Shown here piece after piece: positions 21,401 to 32,514 of a stretch of 64,000 nucleotides of DNA. Within the stretch, counting starts at the first letter, position 1. Each line of letters starts with the position of its first letter. Position numbers and translations under genes: made by a program. Under the pieces are notes generated by a model. It worked only from the letters and a program-made list of their open reading frames with translations. It was not told where the DNA came from and searched no databases. Source of the DNA: Aradus depressus (taxonomy: Eukaryota > Arthropoda > Insecta > Hemiptera > Aradidae); assembly GCA_963662175.1 (NCBI GenBank), contig OY759224.1, positions 35,287,489 through 35,351,488 of the forward strand, read 5' to 3'.

Positions 21401-23290
21401 ATCCGACGGACGACGTGCTCAAGGCTATTTTCAACCTAAGTGAAATTTCACCTAACCAGGTTTATTTACATAACATACGTCTCATTATCGAGTACCTCAC
21501 ATTCGAAAAAGCCCTGGATCATCGCTTAAAGTCCCATCCGAAGGACGACGTGCTCAAAGTGTTTTTTTACTTCCAGATTGAAACATCTGACCTAAGTGCC
21601 TCAGCTAGATTTCTAAGTGGCGATCCTGAGCTCGGTAGACTCCATTCTTCAAATTTCTCGCTTTTTAACGGCTTATAGATTTAATATTTGTTAAAACTGA
21701 TAGAGAACGACCGGATTATCTGAATCCTACACAAAAATCAAAATAAAAATGTTTTTCAAAAAATTTGCGCTATTTAACGGTTTATAGGCTTAATAATTGT
21801 TAAAACTGATACGAGAGATTCAGATTTATCCGGAAAGTCCCATCCGAAGGACGACGTGCTCAAGGCTATTTTCAACCTAAGTGAAATTTCACCTACCCAG
21901 GTTTATTTACATAACATACGTCTCATTATCGAGTACCTCACATTCGAAAAAGTCCTGGAACATCGCTTAAAGTCCCATCCGAAGGACGACGTGCTCATAG
22001 TTATTTTTCACTTCCCGATTAAAACATCTGACCTAAGTGCCTCAGCTAGATTTCTAAGTGGCGATCCTGAGCTCGGTAGACTCCATTCTTCAAATTTCTC
22101 GCTTTTTAACGGTTTATAGATTAAATATTTGTTAAAACTGATAGAGAAGTGACCGGATTATCTGAATCCTACACAAAAATCAAAATAAAAATGTTTTTCA
22201 AAAAATTTGAGCTATTTAACGGTTTATAGGCTTAATAATTGTTAAAACTGATACGACAGATTCAGATTTATCCGGAAAGTCCCATCCGAAGGACGACGTG
22301 CTCAAGGCTTTCAACCTAAGTAGAAATTGACCTACCCAGATTTATTTACATAACATACGTCTCATTATCGAGTACCTCACATTCGAAAAAGCCCTGGATC
22401 ATTGCTTAATGTCCCATCCGAAGGACGACGTGCTCAAAGTTATTTTTAGCTTCCCGATTAAAACATCTGACCTAAGTGCCTCAACTAGATTTCTAAGTGG
22501 CGATCCTGAGCTCGGTAGACTCCATTCTTGAAATTTCTCGCTTTTTAGCGGTTTATAGATTAAATATTTGTTAAAACTGATAGAGAACGACCGGATTATC
22601 TGAATCCTACACAAAAATCAAAATAAAAATGTTTTTCAAAAAATTCACGCTATTTAACGGTTTATAGGCTTAATAACTGTTAAAACTGATACGACAGAAT
22701 CAGATATATCCGAAAAGTCCCATCCGACGGACGACGTGCTCAAGGCTATTTTCAACCTAAGTGATATTTCACCTACCCAGGTTTATTTACATAACATACG
22801 TCTCATTATCGAGTACCTCACATTCGAAAAAGTCCTGGAACATCGCTTAAAGTCCCATCCGAAGGACGACGTGCTAATAGTTATTTTTCACTTCCCGATT
22901 AAAACATCTGACCTAAGTGCCTCAGCTAGATTTGTAAGTGGCGATCCTGAGCTCGGTAGACTCCATTCTTCAAATTTCTCGCTTTTTAACGGTTTATAGA
23001 TTAAATATTTGTTAAAACTGATAGAGAACGACCGGATTATCTGAACCCCACACAAAAATCAAAATGAAAACGTTTTTCAAAAAATTCGCGCTATTTAACG
23101 GTTTATAGGCTTAATAATTGTTAAAACTGATACTACAGATTCAGATATATCCGGAAAGTCCCATCCGAAGGACGACGTGCTCAAGGCTTTCAACCTAAGT
23201 GGAAATTGACCTACCCAGGTTTATTTACATAACATACGTCTCATTATCGAGTACCTCACATTCGAAAAAGCCCTGGATCATCGCTTTAAT
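12413..23290 (+). repeat. 441/442-bp satellite, ~25 units, SINE-derived
   Basis: Head-to-tail array. Reference points fall at 12593, 13034, 13476, 13917, 14359, 14800, 15241, 15683, 16125, 16566, 17008, 17449, 17891, 18330, 18771, 19213, 19652, 20094, 20532, 20973, 21415, 21856, 22298, 22736 and a truncated one near 23177. Three unit types can be separated. One carries an AACCAGG/GATCATCG variant (N), one an ACCCAGG/GAACATCG variant (T), and one has a short deletion, AAGTAGAAATTG and CATTGCTTAATG (C). Each unit holds TCCCATCCGA(A/C)GGACGACGTG twice, about 135 bp apart. Twenty units keep a 78- or 87-codon frame and C units do not. The core matches the SINE body at 63309-63655 in reverse sense (see findings). 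Confidence 0.9.
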
Positions 23291-23310
23291 ATTTGTTAAC
23301 TGATAGAGCC

Positions 23311-23470
23311 ATAGAGTGTGCTAGTTTCGGATTATGCCAACGTCAGCACAACGTTCAGACTGACTTTAAATATGGTGACACCGATCCACTATGGAAGAAA
23401 AATGCCAAAAAAAAAAAGATGTATGTATAGATATGAACACAAATTAAAACTTGTGTACATTGTGATATAA
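23311..23470 (-). repeat. Short Penelope-LTR-like fragment
   Basis: Minus-strand TGTGCTGACGTTGGCATAAT and CCGAAACTAGCAC (23350-23315) matches the conserved core seen next to the two Penelope-like elements. The rest up to 23470 is AT-rich and unassigned. Confidence 0.4.
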
Positions 23471-26400
23471 TCTATATTAATAAAGCTGAAACGGGGTTTG
23501 TTTGTATGTTTGTATGTTTGTTTGTATGTATGTACGTATGTATGTTTGTTCCAGCATCACGCCCAAACCGCTGGACGGATTTTTATGAAACTTCCCATGT
23601 AGCATTCTTTTGAGCCCGATTGAATAATAGGCTATGTGGCGTCCCAAAATTTTGATCGGGAGGGGGGGTTGTAAGGGGGGCCTAAGTATATAAATAGTGC
23701 TAACTCATTAACTAATGGTCAAATTGTCATGAAATATCACACGTAGTCTTTTTAAAAGCCAAACAGGAAAAAAAGGTGTGTGGCGTCCCAAAGTTTTGAA
23801 CGGGAGGGGGGGTTGTCGGGGGGCCTAAGTATAAATATAGAGCTAACTCATGAACTAATGGGCGAATCGTCATGAAATTTCACATGTAGTATTTTTAAAA
23901 GCCAAATAGGAAAAAAAGGTGTGTGGCGTCCCAAAGTTTTGAACGGGAGGGGGGGTTGTGGGGGGGCCTAAGTATAAATATAGAGCTAACTCTTTAACAG
24001 TTGGTCGCATTGTCACGAAGTTTCACATGTAGTATTCCTGAAGACCAAATAAAAAAAATAGGCGGTGTGACGGCTCAAAATTTTTTACGGGAGGGGGGTA
24101 GTGGGGGGGCCTAAGTATAAATATAGAGCTAACTCATTAACTAATGGGCGAATCGTCATGAAATTTCACATGTAGTATTTTTAAAAGCCAAATAGGAAAA
24201 AAAGGTGTGTGGCGTCCCAAAGTTTTGAACGGGAGGGAGGGTTGTGGGGGGGCCTAAGTATAAATATAGAGCTAACTCTTTAACGGTTGGTCGGATTGTC
24301 ACGAAATTTCACATGGAGTATTCCTGAAGACCAAATAGAAAAATAGGCGGTGTGACGGCTCAAAATTTTTTACTCTAATTTTTAGAGCTAACTCTTTAAC
24401 AGTTGGTCGCATTGTCACGAAGTTTCACATGTAGTATTCCTGAAGACCAAATAAAAAAAATAGGCGGTGTTACGGCTCAAAATTTTTTACGGGAGGGGGG
24501 TAGTGGGGGGGCCTAAGTATAAATATAGAGCTAACTCATTAACTAATGGGCGAATCGTCATGAAATTTCACATGTAGTATTTTTAAAAGCCAAATAGGAA
24601 AAAAAGGTGTGTGGCGTCCCAAAGTTTTGAACGGGAGGGAGGGTTGTGGGGGGGCCTAAGTATAAATATAGAGCTAACTCTTTAACGGTTGGTCGGATTG
24701 TCACGAAATTTCACATGGAGTATTCCTGAAGACCAAATAGAAAAATAGGCGGTGTGACGGCTCAAAATTTTTTACGGGAGGGGGGAGGGTAGTGGGGGGG
24801 CCTAAGTATAAATATAGAGCTAACTCATTAACTAATGGGCGAATCGTCATGAAATTTCACATGTAGTATTTTTAAAAGCCAAATAGGAAAAAAAGGTGTG
24901 GCGTCCCAATGTTTTGAACGGGAGTGGGGGTTGTGGGGGGGCCTAAGTATAAATATAGAGCTAACTCTTTAACGGTTGATCGTATTGTCATGAATCGGAT
25001 TGTCATGAATTTCACATGTAGTAGTAGTAACTATGTATTCGCTGTGGGGTTCACTGTTGCAAGACATTTACTAGCTGTGATGTCCAGCGTTCCTAATATC
25101 GTACTAGCTGTGGGGTCCGCTGTTGCAAGGCACTTACTAGCTGTAGTGCTCAGCCCCAGCGTTCCTAACTATGTACTGGCTGTGGGGTTCGCTGTTGCAA
25201 GGCACCTACAAGACATTTACTAGCTGTGATGCCCAGCGTTTCTAATTACGTACTAGCTGTGGCCCAGCATATTTCACTACGTAGGTACTAGCCGTGGGGT
25301 CTGCCGTTGCAAAACTCATACTAGCTGTGATGCCCTGTGGTTCTAACTACATACTATCTGTGGGGTTCGCAGTTGCAAGGCACCTACTACCTGTAGGGCC
25401 CAGCGTTCCTAAAAACGTACTAGCTGTGGGGTCCGTCGCTGCAAAAGCATACTAGCTGTGATGCCCAGGGTTCCTAATATCGTACTAGCTGTGGGGTCCG
25501 TTGTTGCAAGGCATTTACTAGCTGTAGTGCCCAGCGTTCCTAACTTCGTACTAGCTGTGGGGTCCGCTGTTGCGAGGCACATACTAGCTGTGGTGACCAG
25601 CGTTCCTAACGTTGGTCGGATTGTCACGAAATTTCACATGGAGTATTCCTGAAGGCCAAATAGAAAAATAAGGTGTGTGGCGTTCTAAAGTTTTGAACGG
25701 GAGGGGAGGTTGTGGGGATAGGCCTAAGTATAAATATAGTGCTGGCTCATTAACGGTTGGTCAGATTGTCACGAAATTTCACATGTAGTATTTCTGAAAG
25801 TCAAATAGAAAAATAGGCGGTGTGACGGCTTAAAATTTTGTACGGGAGGGGGGGGTAGTGGCGGGGGGGCCTAAGTATAAATATAGTGCTAGCTCAATAA
25901 CGGTTGGTCGTATTGTCATGGAATTTCACATGTAGTATTCTTAAAAGCCAAATAGAAATATAGGGTGTATATGTCACAAAATTTTGAACGGGAGGGTGGG
26001 TATGGGGGTAGGCCTAAATTTGAAGATAGTGATAGGTCATTAACGGATGATCGGATTGTCATGGAATTTCACATACACTAGCTGTGGTGACCAGCGTTCC
26101 TAACGTTGGTCGGATTGTCACGAAATTTCACATGGAGTATTCCTGAAGGCCAAATAGAAAAATAAGGTGTGTGGCGTTCTAAAGTTTTGAACGGGAGGGG
26201 AGGTTGTGGGGATAGGCCTAAGTATAAGTATAGTGATGTCATTAACGGATGATCGGATTGTCACGAAATTTCACATGTAGTATTCATAAAGGCCAAATAG
26301 AAGAATAGGGTGTGACGTCAAAAAATTGTGAACGGGAGGGGGGGTATGGGGGTAGGCCTAAATTTGAAGATAGTGATAGGTCATTAACGGATGATCGGAT

Positions 26401-27835
26401 TGTCATGGAATTTCACATGTACTATTATTGATGGCCAAATAGAAAAATACACTAGCTGTGATGCCCAGTGGTTCTAACTACGTACTAGCTGTGGGGTCCG
26501 CCGTTACAAAAACATACTAGCTGTGATGCCCAGCGTTTCTAACTAGGTACTAGCGGTGGGGTCCGCCGTTGCAGAACACATACTAGCTGTGATGCTGAGC
26601 GTTTCTAACTACGTACTAGCTGTGGGGTCCGCCGTTGCAAAACACATACTAGCTGTGATGCCCAGTGGTTCTAACTACATACTAACTGTGGGGTCCGCTG
26701 TTGCAAAGCACTTAATAGCTGTAGGGCCCAGCGTTCCTAAAAACGTACTATCTGTGGGGTCCGCTGTTGCAAGGCACTCACTAGCTGTGATGCCCAGCGT
26801 TCCTAATTACGTACTAGCTGTGGGGTCCGCCGTTGCAAAACACATACTAGCTGTGATGCCCAGTGGTTCTAACTACATACTAACTGTGGGGTCCGCTGTT
26901 GCAAAGCACTTAATAGCTGTAGGGCCCAGCGTTCCTAAAAACGTACTAGCTGTGGGGTCCGCCGTTGCAAAAACATACTAGCGGTGATGCCCAGCGTTTC
27001 TAATTAGGTACTAGCGGTGGGGTCCGCCATTGCAGAACACATACTAGCTGTGATGCTGAGCGTTTCTAACTACGTACTAGCTGTGGGGTCCGCCGTTGCA
27101 AAAACATACTAGCGGTGATGCCCAGCGTTTCTAATTAGGTACTAGCGGTGGGGTCCGCCGTTGCAGAACACATACTAGCTGTGATGCTGAGCGTTTCTAA
27201 TTAGATACTAGCGGTGGGGTCCGCCGTTGCAGAACACATACTAGCTGTGATCCTGAGCGTTTCTAACTACGTACTAGCTGTGGGGTCCGCTGTTGCAAGG
27301 CACTTACTAGCTGTGATGCCCAGCGTTCCTAATTTCGTACTAGATGTGGGGTCCGCTGTTGCGAGGCTCATACTAGCTGTGGTGACCAGCGTTCCTAACT
27401 ACGTACCTGCTGTGGGGTCCGCCGTCGCAAGGCACATACTAGCTGTGATGCCCAACGTTTCTAACTAGGTACTAGCGGTGGGGTCCGCCGTTGCAAGGCA
27501 TATACTACCTGTGGTGCCCAGCGTTCCTAACTACGTACTAGCTGTGGTGCCCAGCGTTGTAAGGCACATACTAGCTGTGGTCAAAACGTTCTTATGTACG
27601 CACTGGCTAGAACGTCCAGCGATGCTAAGTATTCACTAGCTGTCGTTTCCGCAGTTGAAAGGCGCATACTAGCTGTGGTGCCCAGGGATCCTAAAAAATT
27701 ACTAGCGTTACTACAGTTGAATTCCGTATGAATAATTAAAAATTATAACATCACTGTCGAGGAACTGAATAGCCTTATAGGAGATATTGGGAGAAATGTC
27801 AAAGTTCCCCGGGTAACGCCGGGTATTACTGCTAG
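23471..27835 (+). mobile_element. Helitron-like element H5 (4.4 kb, both ends)
   Basis: The 5' end is TCTATATTAATAAAGCTG at 23471, preceded by A. The 3' hairpin CCCCGGGTAACGCCGGG is followed by TATTACTG and CTAG at 27832-27835, then T. Insertion between A and T with no target duplication fits Helitrons. Inside: a short GTATGTTT microsatellite, ~140-bp modules (23630-25000), 66-bp units (25020-25610), more 140-bp modules (25610-26450) and a second, more diverged 66-bp array (26450-27700). No Rep/helicase coding. Confidence 0.75.
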
Positions 27836-28575
27836 TATAAAATAAAATGATAGATAAAACACTTTTTTGAACACTTATATTGTCTAATTCCACAAACATA
27901 TACTTCAATGTGTACCAGTTTCGGCTTACGCCATCGTCAGCACAATGTTCAACAATAATTCAGATATTTGCCAGGCATACATATTTATATTAACCTAAGT
28001 ACCTGGGGTGAAAGGGTCCCCTCTTCTGGTAAAACCAGGGGGTGGAAGTCTATATTCTAACTGTAATAGCTAACTGTGCACTTATTTGAAAATACAATTA
28101 AGATAGAACTAAAAACTAACATTACAATAAAACAATATAACAAATGTACAATATATAGTTATTTAGGAAGTTATTTAACCTAGATAAATGTCATGGATAT
28201 TTGTTATCTGAAAGGGATTAGCAAAGGAGAAAATTTGAAGTGTGTCTGGTCGTTTAAACAATTCCCATTTTATCGAGTCCTATTAATTTCTAGCTGTTCT
28301 AGAGAATCTAATTCTACCTTTTTCACATAAGTGGAGGTATTTTATGCCGGTTGTTTCGTTGAATGAGTGACCCATATCATTTATATGTTTCGCAAATGTC
28401 GATTTTTCGCTTTTCCTTACTATATCAGTTATGTGCTCTTTTATTCGTTCTCTGAATTTGCGTTGAATTTAATATTTTTATTTGTAATTTTTAATTTTAA
28501 ATCTAAGAAATTTAGCTCTTCCCCACCCATTTCTATTGTGAATTTTATTTTTCGGTGTATTGTATTTACATAATT
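27836..28575 (-). pseudogene. Penelope-like element PLE1, internally deleted
   Basis: Minus strand. The frame at 28571-28484 reads NYVNTIHRKIKFTIEMGG then ELNFLDLKLKI, matching the region just after the YVDD box in PLE2 (32963-33556). It then jumps at about 28480 to the GIY-YIG side (KSTFAKHINDMGHSFNETTG at about 28400), skipping most of the reverse transcriptase C-terminus and linker. Downstream, 27860-27960 carries the LTR-like terminal sequence shared with 62655-62775. The 5' side is cut at about 28575, where the Mutator/YqaJ relic begins. Confidence 0.65.
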
Positions 28576-28579
28576 CAAA

Positions 28580-30110
28580 AATTGGGATGAGCCTTTAGCT
28601 TCGATGGAGACAGACATGCTAATTGAAGCTTTCCAGCAAAGTGAAACAATGCATGATGTGCAATACCGTAGCATGGTTGGTGACGGCGACTCGAGTGCTT
28701 TTATTAAAGTTACACAAAGCGTTTCATATGGCAGATTTATTAGAAAAATAGAATGTGCTAATCATGTGATAAAAAATTACACTAAAAGGCTATTTCAAAT
28801 CCAAAAACAGTCGCGTCGTCTCCCAAAAGCTGCAATTAAAAGATTAAAATCATGCACTGGGGGTGCCATCAAACATAATGCCAAAACCGTGGAAATATAC
28901 AGTTTGAAAGATGATCTGAAAAATGGCCCGTGCCATGTTTCTGGTAATCAGACAAAGTGCAAGCTTTATTATTGTCAAAACCTTGGAGTAAGTGTGGATA
29001 TAATTGACAGAGACCTTGGCTAGGTAAATGCTGCACTTGTGCCTGTGCTAGCCAAAGCTGGGAACATGGTACCAACGATACCAGCAACATGGCCGAAAAT
29101 TGTATGTCTCTAGTCGCCAAATTCACAGGTGAAAAACAAGTAAACAGAGGCAAAGGTGGCTCTTTCACTTGCAGCCAAGGAGCAGCCCTAGAGGTTCCCT
29201 GTGGCACCACGACTGTTTGAAAAAAGTAACAAGAGTCCGCCCTCGATAGTTGAAAGAATCGCTGTGAGGAGACAAAATAGGAATATATCCTGCCGAAATC
29301 ATTGGACAAAACTAAATATGCCCAGAGAAGGAGAAACCGTCTTGCTTGTGTGAGAAAGGCAAGTTCAGGGCAAGAAGATTATGGCGAATATTGGCAATCT
29401 TTGGACATGGAACTCAGGAGCTAAACACGCAAATCGAGGTCCACATTGAAAAACTGTCTTTGCCTACAACCGGGATTGCTGACCTTGAAAAAGAGACTCA
29501 TGGCCAATCTGCAAATGCCAGGTGGTTCGAAGAGCGTAAGTCAAGACTGACTGCCTCGAACTTTGGAATTGTGACTAAGAGGCGTCCAACTTCAAAATGG
29601 TCGCCAGTGATAAAACAAATCCTGTATACAAATGTTACCACAGTTGCAATGAAGTGAACACGGGGACAGCAATAAGGACCCTGGAAAACATGAGGGGAAC
29701 AAGTAGTCCATAGTGGTTTATTTGTCAACAACCTTTATGGATTCCTTGCTGCGCCACCGGACGGCATTGTAGGAGAGGACTACATAGTAGAAATCAAGTG
29801 CCCAAAGGCTATAGAACACTTGAAAATAACAGAAGCTTTAACAAAAGTAAAGCAGTTTTGTTTAGACAAAAAAACGGGCCTCTTAATAAAAAAACATAGT
29901 AATTACCATCAGTTTCAAGGGCAGCCGCAAATAACAAATATTGCCATCTTGTATTTAAGCAGGTTGATATCCACAACGAAATAATAGAAAGAGATGACGC
30001 AAGGTGTAAATAGAGTTGCCAAAATTGATTTATTTTTACAAAAACATCCTGGTTAAAGAAATCATAGACCCTCGTCAGTGGCGAAATATGCCTCTTCGAG
30101 AAGAATAATC
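28580..30110 (+). pseudogene. Mutator-like transposase domain plus YqaJ-type exonuclease (decayed)
   Basis: The first frame (28580-29033) reads NWDEPLASMETDMLIEAF, then VGDGDSSAF and IECANHVIKNYTKRLF. This is the pattern of the Mutator-like transposase domain found in arthropod proteins, with a D in GDGDSS. After frameshifts, 29076-29218 reads SNMAENCMSLVAKFTG and VNRGKGGSF, the continuation in that family. 29346-29657 contains QSANARWFEERKSRLTASNF. 29700-29830 contains GFLAAPPDGIVGEDYIVEIK, the YqaJ/lambda-exonuclease core (D then E-x-K), and then a HHQFQGQ motif. At least four frame breaks or stops make it inactive. YqaJ domains degrade DNA ends in phages; their role in these elements is unknown to me. 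Confidence 0.7.
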
Positions 30111-30281
30111 AGTGAAAAATAAATTTTAAATAAAATAGCGCTAATGGATGTTTGGAGAACTTTATTCATACTAGACTTCCATAAAAATGTATCCCTGTAT
30201 ATATGTATAATAAAAAATAAATCTGAAATTATTTAATTTTAATATTGTGAAAATTTGTATTTTAAACTTACACTATTTGTC

Positions 30282-30313
30282 AATAAAATATTTCAAGTTC
30301 AAAAAAAAAAAAA
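30282..30313 (+). other. Polyadenylation signal and A-tract after the YqaJ relic
   Basis: AATAAA at 30282-30287 is followed 13 bases later by 13 A residues (30301-30313). This mRNA-like end suggests that the relic is a retrocopy, discussed in the findings. Confidence 0.45.
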
Positions 30314-30489
30314 CTTGGAAATTAAGCAGTTTTTCATTTTGAGTTCTGAATTACAACTGAGTTTTAATTAGCAAAACAAAATGTAGAAAGGTAGACTTGT
30401 CAGTGTCTTCTGTTATGTTTATTGTTTGGGAGTTTTGAAGTGAACACAACGCAGTGGGGTTGGGGAGCAACGACCTTGAAATACCGGGA

Positions 30490-30785
30490 GAATATTGTGT
30501 TCAATCCGCCCGCGGCCGGGCCCCCAGTACATATTTGGTATTTTTCTGTTTCCGTTTCATCTATTCATCCGATTTTGAATCTGAAAAATAATTTGAACTC
30601 ATTGAACTGTCTACTTTCGGCACCGTACCTGTAAATAAATAAAAAAATGAAAAGATAACATGTAAAAAAAAATGATATTAGGAATTTAAAATTTAACATA
30701 AAAAAACGGATTGTCATATCAATTCTACATTAATTTGTAGTACAAAGGAAAAAAAAAAATATTAACTTAAGCCGTTTAGCCAAAA
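30490..30785 (-). repeat. Dispersed ~300-bp repeat (copy 2, inverted)
   Basis: Reverse complement of 1395-1695, including the acceptor-like AG and the short exon ending SSNYFSDSKSDE and stop. The exon differs by one residue (Val for Gly) near its start. Homology fades beyond about 30495 into a GC-rich stretch. The remainder up to 31170 shows no gene. Confidence 0.55.
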
Positions 30786-31177
30786 TACTTGGCTTTTCAT
30801 TAAATTTGGGGCGCGACCTGGTGGCCGAGCTGAGAACTGAAGCCGGGGCATTTAACCTTAAATAGTAGATTTACACAAAATGGGGCTCATTGTCAGTAAA
30901 AATGTAAATAAATGAATGATAATGCAATCGCAGTATCATGTGAGTTTGATGACGCAATAGGTACTTTATATTTGAAACCTCCTTCACATGAACACTTCTT
31001 TGGTATTTATTTAAACAGTTTTATCAAGTGTAATTGTCTCCCCAACTCGTTATACATTGATGAATTTATACTTTATTACTGATTTCACTGAGTTATATTT
31101 TATATAACTCAAAAATTAAAATTATTTTTTCAATGAACCACTTTCTGTATCCAGTGACTTATCTTAGAGACCTGGTT

Positions 31178-31393
31178 GGACTACAAACAGACCCCTGGGG
31201 CTACAAACAGACTCCTGGTGCTACAAACAGATTCCTGGTGCTACAAACCGACCCTTGGTGCTACAAACAGATCCTTGGTGCTACTAACCGACCCTTGGTG
31301 CTGCAAATAGACCCTTGGTGCTAAAAACCGAACCTTGGTGCTACAAACAGACCCTTGGTGCTACAAACCGACCCTTGGTGCTACAAACAGACT
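31178..31393 (+). repeat. 20-bp minisatellite, 11 copies
   Basis: The consensus is GTGCTACAAACAGACCCTTG. AACAG and AACCG versions alternate irregularly. The short frames reading repeated W-C/G-Y-K-Q/P-T/I codons are products of the repeat and are not supported as genes. Confidence 0.9.
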
Positions 31394-31397
31394 GACC

Positions 31398-31525
31398 TCA
31401 CCCAACTCTCCGGAGGAGCACCGGTCACTCTCCTCCTGGCGGCCCTGCTCCCAAGGCCAACTCACCCAACTCTCCGGAGGAGCGCCGGTCACTCTCCTTC
31501 TGGCGGCCCTGCTCCCAAGGCCAAC
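31398..31525 (+). repeat. 64-bp tandem duplication, GC-rich
   Basis: Two copies of a 64-bp unit (CACCCAACTCTCCGGAGGAG at the start) with two or three differences, directly after the 20-bp minisatellite. Confidence 0.85.
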
Positions 31526-31659
31526 TCACTTCTGCTATCATTTTTACTTTCCCAACAGGAAAGTTACGTAATCAGAAAGAATGTTTGGATTTTTTTTTTT
31601 TCATTTTTTAGAATATCAGTCAATAATTAAAACACGACTGTACAGTAAACTGTCTCTTT

Positions 31660-31943
31660 ATCTAAAACTTAGTATGAATCAGGGTGTAGCGCCAATTTCG
31701 GAGATCGAAGGAGCCTCAAAAAAGCAAAAACAGGAAGAAAGATCAACCCATTTGTACTTATGGTAGACCATGATGTCATCTGGTTGATGCCTATCTACAG
31801 AATTGCTGTATTAATGTTTTTTCAGAAAATAAAGAATCGGTGCCACAAGGACCGTTTATATTCTATATAACTTCTTCGGCTATCTCAGTTAGGACCAACC
31901 AGAACAAATTTTCATCTTTACTTATGGTTGACTATCAGGTTGA
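31660..31943 (+). repeat. Old composite repeat family, left piece
   Basis: It contains GGGTGTAGC..CAATTT.GGAGATCGAAG and TGTATTAATGTTTTTTCAGA with GGTTAGGACCAACCAGA-like text. All of it recurs, diverged, at 34485-36000. The Penelope-like element at 31944-34474 interrupts this family, with ATCAGGTTGA on both sides. Confidence 0.65.
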
Positions 31944-32326
31944 ATGATGTTGAAAGAAATGAAACTTGTTTATTTATGATATTGTCTAATTTCACCAACT
32001 ATATTTACATGGGAGTACTTTCGGTATTTCTACCATCCTCAGCCAAAAGCATAAGAGATAAGACTAAGTTAATATTACAGAATGTCAGCCTCTCGAGGAA
32101 CCCCGTACCCTCCCTACTGGTGTTCCCCATGATGTCAGACATTCCTAACTAAGCTAAATTGTCAAGCTGTGAGATATTTTATGACAGGGCGGTCCCCATA
32201 TTTCAAATGTGTGACCCTTCTAAGATCTAGGTATAAAGCATTAACAATGAACAGGCGAATAATATAACATTAACAAATCAAAAATAATTGGTTCCAATTA
32301 CATCCTAATTAAAATTATTATACTGT

Positions 32327-32364
32327 AAATTATATATATATATATATCTATTGGCAAGATTAAT

Positions 32365-32419
<55 letters not shown>

Positions 32420-32421
32420 TA

Positions 32422-32465
<44 letters not shown>
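32327..32465. repeat. TA microsatellite with inverted arms
   Basis: Several (TA)n tracts with ATTGGCAAG, TTACCAATATA and TATATTGGTAA between them. The last two pair with each other across a TA run, so the region could form a cruciform. It lies inside PLE2. Confidence 0.85.
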
Positions 32466-32467
<2 letters not shown>

Positions 32468-32514
32468 TAAATTCTATGTATATTTAAACGTTCCTGTGCA
32501 CATCGACTGGAGGG

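Noticed and set aside
12593..22999. Twenty near-identical 78-87-codon ORFs as a gene family
   Set aside because: They are phase-locked copies of a satellite unit derived from the antisense strand of a SINE, and the related C units carry stops. No domain is recognisable.
12413..23290. CRISPR array
   Set aside because: The units are 441/442 bp with no short repeat/unique spacer pattern, and the DNA is eukaryotic.
28441..28674. 77-codon minus-strand ORF as one protein
   Set aside because: Its first part lies opposite the Mutator relic and is not homologous; only the portion from about 28571 down to 28484 is Penelope sequence.
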